Positions 1 through 5,024 of a stretch of 7,890 nucleotides of DNA are shown here, one piece after another (positions within the stretch are counted from its first letter, which is position 1; each line of letters begins with the position of its first letter). Origin of the DNA: Pseudomonadota bacterium (GTDB taxonomy: Bacteria; Pseudomonadota; Gammaproteobacteria; Xanthomonadales; Xanthomonadaceae); NCBI GenBank assembly GCA_023438325.1, contig JAEXRB010000080.1, positions 1 to 7,890 of the forward strand. The letters run 5' to 3'. The translations under genes were made by a program, and so were the position numbers. The notes below the pieces were generated by a model. It was not told the origin of the DNA, searched no databases, and saw nothing but the letters and a program-made list of their open reading frames with translations.

Positions 1-8
1 TGTGCGAA

Positions 9-860
9 ATGTTCGACACGCTGCCGCTAATTCCAGGTGATGCAGGTCGTTGCTATCCACTGACCAACTGGCGCGATGACTTTTTCCACAGATCTGACCA
101 CCCGCCATGTCTTTTGAATCAAGGCTGGTTGATGCGTGTATTGGTGGACAGGGGTAACCCATCATTGGGCTGGGATAATATCCTGCGGATTGGGCAGGTA
201 TGGATCGAAGCATTTCTCGTATTCGACAAGACCTTCCCGCTCGACCCGTCTGCATCAACCATGCCTATATCGCCAACAGGCATCTTTGCCTGCAACAGTT
301 TCGAGGGCGATAACTGGAAGAAAATCCTGTTCGCCAAAAGATACCCGCATCCTGAGCCGCACGATGATGCACTCACCTGCGGGCAAATTGCCAGATTGGA
401 TCAGATGAACACGCTCATGGCCGGTATCGAAACCTACTTTGGAACTTGCGGGCGCTGGTTTCAGGCCGCCTGCACAAAGGATGGCTCCAGCATTTCCGGG
501 AAGGAAGATGACGGATGGAGCATGGATGCACGGATGGAGTTTGTGCTGGATCAGCATGACCCGCTGTTCCAGGTTGGCGGCGAAAACACGCTTTGTGTCA
601 AAGATCACCCTGTCGCCAGTTGCATGGTCGGGAAATACCGTGACCTATCCCGAACCACCCGCACGGTCTGGAACTGGAATGAATACGAGCACAGGGCCGG
701 GCATCCGCTCGCACACCAGCGCCATTGCTGGCTGTTCCACGATCTCTACGACCACTTCTGCCCAAAGCTGGGCTGGCAAAACATCCTGCGCATCGGCAGC
801 GTGAAAACATCTGTGCGGATACGCTTTGCCCAATCGTTTCCACTTCTGGGAAGGGAGTGA
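9..860 (+). CDS. Hypothetical protein with an internally duplicated ~60-residue element
   Basis: I do not recognise this family. The frame is open upstream of the ATG to the edge of the window (codons for Cys and Glu precede it) and no ribosome site can be seen, so the true start may lie outside and the gene may be 5'-truncated here. The protein of 283 residues carries the same element twice: residues 20-78 and 222-279 share NW, HRxxHP, WL, LGWxNILRIG and a closing FPL, ungapped from W40/W241 onward at an offset of 201. A weaker third copy may sit around residues 150-187 (a Trp, then ...MEF...DPLF). There is no signal peptide or obvious membrane span. Trp, Cys and His are frequent. It ends 7 bp before the hydrolase gene, whose ribosome site lies inside its last codons, suggesting co-transcription. 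The function is unknown. Preserved repeats over most of the length argue it is a real gene. Confidence 0.7.
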   Translation: MFDTLPLIPGDAGRCYPLTNWRDDFFHRSDHPPCLLNQGWLMRVLVDRGNPSLGWDNILRIGQVWIEAFLVFDKTFPLDPSASTMPISPTGIFACNSFEGDNWKKILFAKRYPHPEPHDDALTCGQIARLDQMNTLMAGIETYFGTCGRWFQAACTKDGSSISGKEDDGWSMDARMEFVLDQHDPLFQVGGENTLCVKDHPVASCMVGKYRDLSRTTRTVWNWNEYEHRAGHPLAHQRHCWLFHDLYDHFCPKLGWQNILRIGSVKTSVRIRFAQSFPLLGRE

Positions 861-867
861 TTGCGCG

Positions 868-1413
868 ATGACAACCGTTGTTTTCTCCCACGGCAAGGAA
901 AGCGGCCCGAAGGGGCGCAAGATCGAAGTACTCGCCCAGGTTGCGAAGGCGCATGGTTTCGACGTGCTCGTACCGGACTACCGCGACCTCATGGGCCCGC
1001 AGGCGCGCATCGAACGGCTCGTCGGTATCGCCAGCGCCTTGCCCGACGCACCTGTGCTAGTGGGTTCCAGCATGGGCGGCTATGCCAGCCTGATGGCATC
1101 CACGCAGCTTTCCTGCTGCGCCGGGCTTTTTCTGCTGGCACCGGCCATCGGGCTTGCTGGCTATCCTTTCGCTGACCCTGCCCGCCCGTAGTGCGATGTG
1201 GATGTCGTGCATGGCTGGCACGATGACATCGTGCCCGTAGGCAACGTTATCGACTGGTCTCGCCGCAATCGCTGTACCTTGCATATCCTCGATGATGATC
1301 ACCGTCTTGGAGCGCGGATCGACCACCTTGCCGACCTGTTCGATGCATTTCTTCGGCGGCTGGCGAGGGATTGCGCGTATAGGGAGCGACTCACAATGAA
1401 AACAACCGCGTAA
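868..1413 (+). pseudogene. Alpha/beta hydrolase, interrupted by an in-frame amber codon
   Basis: A small alpha/beta-hydrolase (esterase/lipase-like) of 181 codons if read through. The start is ATG 868, chosen because AAGGGAG (851-857) sits 10 nt upstream and the first residues form the usual beta strand plus oxyanion segment (TTVVFSHGKESGP). The nucleophile elbow is GSSMGG with Ser68. The other two catalytic residues appear only after the amber stop TAG at 1189-1191 (codon 108): Asp119 in HGWHDDIVP and His145 in DDDHRL. The frame is unchanged across the TAG, so one substitution is enough to explain the break. The product as written would be 107 residues with no Asp or His and so presumably inactive. 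The remaining frame ends at TAA 1411-1413, close to the usual size of these short single-domain hydrolases. A sequencing error, a recent nonsense mutation or amber suppression would all look like this. The substrate cannot be told. Confidence 0.85.
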
Positions 1414-1439
1414 ACCGCCACTCAACACTGGAGGCACTT

Positions 1440-2516
1440 GTGAACAAGCAGACTGAAAGTCGAGAAAATGATTTTCTTGATAAAATTCTTTCGGCAATTG
1501 TGGACGATGGACGTCTAATTCCGAAGTTCCAGGTCGAGCGCGCAATAAGTCCGTTCATCGGGATTTATCTTAAAGAGGTGCTATCGACCCTTCGGGATGG
1601 AAATAAGATTGAGGTACTGGGCGCAGAGTTTCCCTTGAAAAAGCTTGGAAGCCGCCAGTCCACCAACGCAGATTGGCTTGCGTACGACGAAAAAGATAAG
1701 AAGTTCCTGTTGATTGAGTTGAAGACAGAAGACTTAAGCTTCAGGTTGAGCCAGCGTGACATTTACCGGAGCATCACTGAGCAATCGTTCTCGTGGAACA
1801 GCATTATCTTAGGCATCAAAGAAATTGCCGAAGGATCAATCCGCAAGGACAAGTACAACGTGCTTATCACGCGCCTTGAGGAAATAGGAAATCGACTGTG
1901 CAAGAATGAGCAAGAAAAAAATGCACCTCTCCCAGTGGAGGTGATCTATCTGGTTCCAAGTGCCATCCCAGAAGCAAATGGCATCAAGCACTTCAATTTC
2001 AATACGATACTTGATTCACTAAGAAAAAGCGAGACAACGCGCAGCAACCCGGATTTGATTAGAATTTTTAGCAAAATGACGAGTCTGAGTAATGTCGCCC
2101 CCAACGAAGATGGCGACGAGTCATTGCCGGCGGGCTTTGTTGGCAGCAAGAACTACCAAGGCAAGCTGGATTTGCAAGAAATTCTAGACAAGGTGGCGGA
2201 GAATAACCCCATCAGGATTGGATTCGTCGGAGGGGTAAGTGCCATGAGGAAATCTTCATGGGATTATATTTCTGACCGCATATTCAAGTGGGATTACAAG
2301 GATGTAGTTCAGGGCAAGAACATAAAGAACTGGATTGATGGCGAAATTTTTCAGAAAGTGATTGGCGAAATTTGCCCAACAAAGGATGAAAATGCCGCTC
2401 TCGAAGAGATCGTGGCGATAGTGGCAGGTGTCTCCAATGCCAATCACCGTCTCTGGTTGGTGCGCGAGTTGGCCAAGAGGTTCGATGTTCGTGAGCTTGA
2501 AGGCGATTTTGAATAG
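1440..2516 (+). CDS. PD-(D/E)XK nuclease-like protein, AT-rich, probably acquired
   Basis: The start is GTG 1440, with a strong GGAGG (1430-1434) five bases upstream, 26 bp after the hydrolase frame ends. The product is 358 residues, soluble, with no signal or membrane segment. Residues 56-105 have the layout of a PD-(D/E)XK nuclease core: strand IEVLGAEFPL, then NADW with Asp79, strand FLLIELKT with Glu93 and Lys95 (the ExK part), then a helix containing Gln105 (SQRDIY). Glu33 in the N-terminal helix could complete the metal site. The C-terminal half (about 165-358) is not recognised; it has an aromatic segment SWDYISDRIFKWDY at 273-286. Base composition is clearly unlike the neighbours: the first 60 bases contain about 20 G+C. 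This supports horizontal acquisition, and such single nucleases are common in restriction, repair and phage-defence loci. The nuclease call rests on motif order only; specificity is unknown. Confidence 0.75.
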   Translation: MNKQTESRENDFLDKILSAIVDDGRLIPKFQVERAISPFIGIYLKEVLSTLRDGNKIEVLGAEFPLKKLGSRQSTNADWLAYDEKDKKFLLIELKTEDLSFRLSQRDIYRSITEQSFSWNSIILGIKEIAEGSIRKDKYNVLITRLEEIGNRLCKNEQEKNAPLPVEVIYLVPSAIPEANGIKHFNFNTILDSLRKSETTRSNPDLIRIFSKMTSLSNVAPNEDGDESLPAGFVGSKNYQGKLDLQEILDKVAENNPIRIGFVGGVSAMRKSSWDYISDRIFKWDYKDVVQGKNIKNWIDGEIFQKVIGEICPTKDENAALEEIVAIVAGVSNANHRLWLVRELAKRFDVRELEGDFE

Positions 2517-2843
2517 TGGATGGGTAATGGTTGCCTGCCCTCAATCCGTATGTGCGGAGCGTTCGCCACTCACGTGGATGTGGTTTCCGGTGACTCTCTC
2601 AGTCTGCCGAATTCAGCGGCGTATTCTTGCACTTGGCGTAGCAGGGCGTAGCTTGCCCCGGTGTGATGGCACATCCAATCTGTCGCACAACCGAACCCGA
2701 CCTGTCGCATTCCAGTGACAGATTGGGGCTGAGGTTGAGACGAAACCCTGTGACCTCGGCAAACAGTGGAGTCTGGAGTCTGTAAATTCAACTGTGTAAC
2801 TGCCCTTTGAGAAGATACCGGCGAAGCCGGAAGGAGCAGGTAC
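2517..2843. other. Poorly coding stretch with short repeats, possible mobile-element debris
   Basis: No convincing gene occupies this stretch; only the weak 3' tail of the minus-strand frame ending at 2570 runs through it. It holds a perfect 10-bp inverted repeat (CCAATCTGTC 2675-2684, GACAGATTGG 2717-2726), two direct copies of CTGTCGCA (2680-2687, 2702-2709), a tandem GGAGTCT (2768-2781), and CTGTAAATTCAACTGTGTAA beginning at 2780. Clustered short direct and inverted repeats, and a CTGTAAA...TGTGTAA string like that in ends of IS256-type elements as I remember them, suggest remnants of insertion-sequence ends. No transposase frame is present and the family cannot be named with confidence. 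The stretch separates the AT-rich gene from the GC-rich minus-strand block, which fits a recombination boundary. Confidence 0.4.
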
Positions 2844-3214
2844 ATGGAACTGAGCAAGGCGGCGCAGGTGATGCTGCTGGGTCGCTGCGAGGCCGTTTTC
2901 CAGATCACATGCGGCACGAATGATTCGCACCACGACTCCGCGGTCTTGCGTCGGGCCGTATTTTCTGCGATTCGCGCCTGTTGACGTGATGCCTCTGCTG
3001 CCGCATCGAGCAGTGCATTGTCCAAGCCCAGGGCATTTGCCAAGGGTTGGCGCAGGTGTTCGTACTGACTCAGATCGCCCGACGCCAACGCGCGAAGGCG
3101 GCGGGAGCCTTTGTTCAGGTTTCGATAGTTGCAACGCCCTGCCAGTTCATTCCAGTCAAGGCCGGAAGCGGTTATCAGAGTGGAAAATGTTGGTTTAACC
3201 GGCGTGGTATTCAT
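2570..3214 (-). CDS. Helix-turn-helix-like hypothetical protein with doubtful C-terminal tail
   Basis: This is the third gene of the phosphatase cassette: its ATG (3214) lies 14 bp after the phosphatase stop. No good ribosome site is seen, so translation may depend on coupling. Residues 12-72 are helical and resemble a DNA-binding HTH/XRE-type bundle (GLDWNELAGRCNYRN, then GDLSQYEHLRQPLANALGL). A charged helix follows at 73-92, then FVPHVIWKTASQRPSSIT at 99-116. That order, an HTH-like bundle, an Ala/Arg helix and an FxPH segment, resembles small conserved hypothetical proteins of Xanthomonadales as far as I recall. After about residue 127 (near position 2835) the sequence turns into Ser/Gln/Pro/Cys-rich, non-repeating residues that run into the repeat-bearing stretch, so the native C-terminus is probably lost by an insertion or deletion. 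Regulator or antitoxin-like roles are possible; none is shown. Confidence 0.5.
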   Translation of the reverse strand: MNTTPVKPTFSTLITASGLDWNELAGRCNYRNLNKGSRRLRALASGDLSQYEHLRQPLANALGLDNALLDAAAEASRQQARIAENTARRKTAESWCESFVPHVIWKTASQRPSSITCAALLSSMYLLLPASPVSSQRAVTQLNLQTPDSTVCRGHRVSSQPQPQSVTGMRQVGFGCATDWMCHHTGASYALLRQVQEYAAEFGRLRESPETTST

Positions 3215-3228
3215 CGTGTGATGGGTGC

Positions 3229-4038
3229 TTATTCGGCGGCTTCATGCACCAATGCAATCACGGAGAAATTATCCGGCGCGCCGCGTTCCAGCACAGCTTG
3301 ACGAGTGACTTCGACCATTTTCAGCGGATCGGTTTCGGCGGCCATCACTGCCAGCCATGTGGGCTCGTTCAGCATATCGTGTACGCCATCGCTGCACAGA
3401 ATCAGGCGATCACCGGGTTTGAGTTCGGTGGTTTCCCGGTGCACGGCGAAATCCTCGGCTTCCGGGTCGGCGACCAGGCAATCGCTCAAGGCGTTATAGA
3501 CGCTGGCGTATTCGATGCCGGCTTGCGCTTGCCCTGTGTCGATCAGGTGCTGGAGTTCGGTGTGGTCCCGGCTCAGTTGCGTGGTGTCGCCATTGGCGCG
3601 AATCAGGTAGGCGCGGCTGTCGCCACTGTTGACGATGGCGAGGTGGTTGCCGCGCAGGTGTGCGGCAACGAGGGTGGTGGATGCGCCCCAGGCGAGGCGG
3701 CGGGAGGCGAGCGCGTCGCAGAGTGCGGCTTGTGCGGCGCGCACATGGCGGGTGCCTAGCAGGCCATCGAAGGACCACTCAGGCTGCGCCTGGAGCCGTT
3801 CGACCAGCGACTGAACCGTGAGCAGGCTGGCGCGTGCGGGCGTGGGGCTGGTGGCGACGCCATCGGCGATGGCGATCAGGACATCGGTGCCGGCATGCAC
3901 TTCGCGGGGCGGCATGTCGGCGTACTGGCAGGCTTCGCCGGCCAACCACATGGCATCCTGCTGATGCCGGTTGCGGCCACGGTGCATGGTCGCGGCGATG
4001 CGCAGCCGCGTTGCGCCGTGCGGAGATTCATCCGGCAT
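3229..4038 (-). CDS. PP2C-family serine/threonine protein phosphatase
   Basis: A cytoplasmic, metal-dependent phosphatase (PPM/PP2C, PrpC/Stp type) that would remove phosphate from Ser/Thr of proteins phosphorylated by Hanks-type kinases. All motifs appear in order in 269 residues, a normal bacterial length: RGRNRHQQDA with metal ligand Asp28, AIADGVA with Asp59-Gly60, GASTTLVAA (118-126), NSGDSRAYL (137-145), LSRDH (155-159), LILCSDGVHD with Asp217, and APDNFS with Asp256-Asn257. The Asn usual in the first motif (R..NxD) is replaced by Gln26. No membrane segment follows the domain. The start is ATG 4038, supported by GAGGAG (4047-4052) 8 nt upstream and by a TGATG overlap with the preceding small gene, meaning translational coupling. 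No kinase gene is in the window, so its partner must be encoded elsewhere. Catalytic residues look intact. Confidence 0.95.
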   Translation of the reverse strand: MPDESPHGATRLRIAATMHRGRNRHQQDAMWLAGEACQYADMPPREVHAGTDVLIAIADGVATSPTPARASLLTVQSLVERLQAQPEWSFDGLLGTRHVRAAQAALCDALASRRLAWGASTTLVAAHLRGNHLAIVNSGDSRAYLIRANGDTTQLSRDHTELQHLIDTGQAQAGIEYASVYNALSDCLVADPEAEDFAVHRETTELKPGDRLILCSDGVHDMLNEPTWLAVMAAETDPLKMVEVTRQAVLERGAPDNFSVIALVHEAAE

Positions 4039-4274
4039 CAGGGCTGCTCCTCGTCGATCAGTGCCACATCCACGTCGCCCAGGTCGATCCGTCCACCGGC
4101 ACCGACGGCTTCAGCCCATGAAGGGGCCCCGCCTGCCGCAACTTCCAGCATGTAGCCGCTGGGTTCGCAATCGGCCTCGACTTCAGCCTCCGTCGCCTTG
4201 CCGGCCCATTCGAGCAGGCGGGCGGTTTGCTCGGCGTTGAGCGTGATCTGCATTCGGGTGGTGTGCGTGGGCAT
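4038..4274 (-). CDS. Small acidic hypothetical protein, first gene of the phosphatase cassette
   Basis: I do not recognise this protein. Starting at ATG 4274 it has 78 residues; GAGAAG lies about 5 nt upstream. The frame is open further to an ATG at 4319, but no ribosome site precedes that one, and the extra residues are Arg-rich and unlike the rest. The protein has a predicted strand MQITLNAEQTARLLEWA near the N-terminus, a middle rich in Glu and Ala, and an acidic end (IDLGDVDVALIDEEQP). It has no signal peptide, membrane span or metal motif. Its stop overlaps the phosphatase ATG (TGATG), so the two are very likely made together, and it could be a binding partner or substrate of the phosphatase; that is inference from position only. 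Its ribosome site falls in one arm of a perfect 8-bp inverted repeat (4279-4307). Confidence 0.65.
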   Translation of the reverse strand: MPTHTTRMQITLNAEQTARLLEWAGKATEAEVEADCEPSGYMLEVAAGGAPSWAEAVGAGGRIDLGDVDVALIDEEQP

Positions 4275-4278
4275 CTGT

Positions 4279-4307
4279 GCTTCTCGTGGCCGTGTTGTTC
4301 GAGAAGC
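4279..4307 (-). promoter_or_regulatory. Inverted repeat covering the ribosome site of the small acidic gene
   Basis: GCTTCTCG (4279-4286) and CGAGAAGC (4300-4307) are perfect 8-bp arms around a 13-nt spacer. In the minus-strand transcript the 3' arm, CGAGAAGC, contains the GAGAAG that would serve ATG 4274, four to five bases away. Folding would hide the ribosome site, so the leader may act as a translational switch; alternatively the repeat may be an operator for a dimeric repressor. Confidence 0.4.
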
Positions 4308-4333
4308 GTATTTCGGCATATCGCTGCGACGGA

Positions 4334-4371
4334 CTGTGTCGCATTGCCGCAGGGTTGGGCCATCGACACAG
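4334..4371 (-). repeat. Perfect 8-bp inverted repeat downstream of the toxin gene
   Basis: CTGTGTCG (4334-4341) and CGACACAG (4364-4371) flank a 22-nt spacer in which GCC and GGC could extend pairing. On the minus strand it begins 12 bp after the toxin stop. A hairpin here could end or trim the toxin transcript, but no T-run follows, so it is not a classic intrinsic terminator. Confidence 0.45.
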
Positions 4372-4377
4372 GCCGGT

Positions 4378-4392
4378 CAGGGCTTAGCCCTG
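4378..4392 (-). repeat. Short hairpin spanning the toxin stop codon
   Basis: CAGGGC (4378-4383) and GCCCTG (4387-4392) are perfect 6-bp arms; the 3-base loop is the toxin stop codon itself (TAA on the minus strand, 4386-4384). Together with the larger inverted repeat just downstream it would form a structured 3' end for the toxin-antitoxin mRNA. There is no T-run. Confidence 0.4.
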
Positions 4393-4668
4393 CACTGGCG
4401 GCCATTGGCGTGCGGTATGCACCAGCGCCAGAATCCACACCGTTTCGCCGTCGATCTCATAGATCAGGCGGTAGTTTTCGTGTGGTAGCAGCTCGCGGGT
4501 TCCTGAAATCCTGCCGGCCTTACCCATCTTTGGATGCGAGGCCAGCCTGGCGGCTGTGTCGCTGAAACGCAGGTCCATGCGAACGGCGGCGAGGGGATTG
4601 TCGTCTGCGATGTAGTCCCAAATGTCGGCGCGATCCTGCTCGGCCTCTGGTGTCCAGACGACTCTCAC
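4384..4668 (-). CDS. RelE/ParE-superfamily toxin of a type II toxin-antitoxin pair
   Basis: A 94-residue toxin, the usual length for RelE/ParE proteins. It starts at GTG 4668, which overlaps the antitoxin TGA (GTGA); no independent ribosome site is evident, so translation should be coupled to the antitoxin. Visible family features are the N-terminal strand RVVWTPEAEQDRADIWDYI running into a helix, the helix with ARLASHPKMGKAG (40-52), the strand GTRELLPHENYRLIYEI (56-72) and the final strand WILALVHTARQWP (78-90) with His84 and Arg87. Members either cut mRNA at the ribosome (RelE-like) or poison gyrase (ParE-like). The GTRELLP...YRLIYEI...LALVHTARQWP pattern is the common RelE/StbE-ParE type and does not decide between the two activities. 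The protein appears complete and intact. Confidence 0.92.
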   Translation of the reverse strand: MRVVWTPEAEQDRADIWDYIADDNPLAAVRMDLRFSDTAARLASHPKMGKAGRISGTRELLPHENYRLIYEIDGETVWILALVHTARQWPPVQG

Positions 4669-4946
4669 GCGGCGTCTGTCGCAGCCTTGTCACGTCGAGC
4701 GGAAAAGGCGGCTTCAACGTCTTCGTTCGATCGGCCGCGACCGGCACGCATCGAAGATCGACCCGCTTCGACCTTGCGCCGCAGGTAGTCGTCGTATTCG
4801 CGCGCCTGACGGCACTGTTCGATGTAGTTGCGCATCAACTCGCGCATGACCTGGGAGGCGGGCCGATCTTCGGTGGCGACGGCGGCCATGAAATCGGCGC
4901 GCAGCGCAGGTTCAAGTTTCATTGTGAAAACGGCGTCTTTCGACAT
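4665..4946 (-). CDS. Ribbon-helix-helix antitoxin paired with the RelE/ParE toxin
   Basis: The first gene of the toxin-antitoxin operon, 93 residues. Residues 5-45 fit a ribbon-helix-helix (CopG/ParD-like) fold: strand AVFTMKLE, helix ALRADFMAAVATED, turn with RPASQ, and helix VMRELMRNYIEQ. The fold would dimerise and bind the operator in its own promoter. The C-terminal half (46-93) is charged and probably disordered until it wraps the toxin. ATG 4946 is supported by GGAGG six bases upstream. The stop overlaps the toxin GTG by four bases. Typical autoregulation by the antitoxin and the antitoxin-toxin complex is expected from the family. Confidence 0.9.
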   Translation of the reverse strand: MSKDAVFTMKLEPALRADFMAAVATEDRPASQVMRELMRNYIEQCRQAREYDDYLRRKVEAGRSSMRAGRGRSNEDVEAAFSARRDKAATDAA

Positions 4947-4950
4947 GATG

Positions 4951-4994
4951 CGCCTCCGTCGGAAAGGTACTGACGAAGTATATATGTTCTCGTC
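4951..4994 (-). promoter_or_regulatory. Candidate promoter/operator and ribosome site of the toxin-antitoxin operon
   Basis: On the minus strand TATACT (4982-4977) is a good -10 candidate in a short AT-rich patch (ATATAT) within otherwise GC-rich DNA; no clear -35 is seen. The patch is enclosed by GACGA (4972-4976) and TCGTC (4990-4994), 5-bp inverted arms that may form the antitoxin operator. GGAGG of the antitoxin ribosome site is at 4957-4953. Confidence 0.5.
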
Positions 4995-5024
4995 CTTGCC
5001 TGAGACTCACGGCTCGGTGGCAAG
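4995..5024 (-). repeat. Inverted repeat across the receiver-HPt stop codon
   Basis: CTTGCC (4995-5000) and GGCAAG (5019-5024) form perfect 6-bp arms; an inner GAG (5002-5004) and CTC (5013-5015) could add pairing. The hairpin spans the stop codon of the receiver-HPt gene and lies directly upstream of the toxin-antitoxin promoter. It lacks a T-run, so it is at best a weak transcript end. Confidence 0.3.

Noticed and set aside
826..867. Upstream ATG extension of the hydrolase
   Set aside because: It would overlap the preceding gene and lacks a ribosome site, whereas ATG 868 has AAGGGAG 10 nt upstream and begins at the first beta strand.
1057..1545. A 162-codon minus-strand frame across the hydrolase and the nuclease-like gene
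   Set aside because: It crosses the boundary of two plus-strand genes with different base composition, which a real gene would not be expected to do.
2675..2726. CRISPR-like repeats
   Set aside because: Only two 8-bp direct copies and one inverted repeat; no regular repeat-spacer pattern and no cas gene.
3244..3759. A 171-codon plus-strand frame opposite the phosphatase
   Set aside because: It is antisense to clear PP2C motifs and has no recognisable features or ribosome site.
4275..4319. Longer start for the small acidic protein
   Set aside because: No ribosome site upstream of 4319; the extra residues are basic and differ from the rest of the protein.
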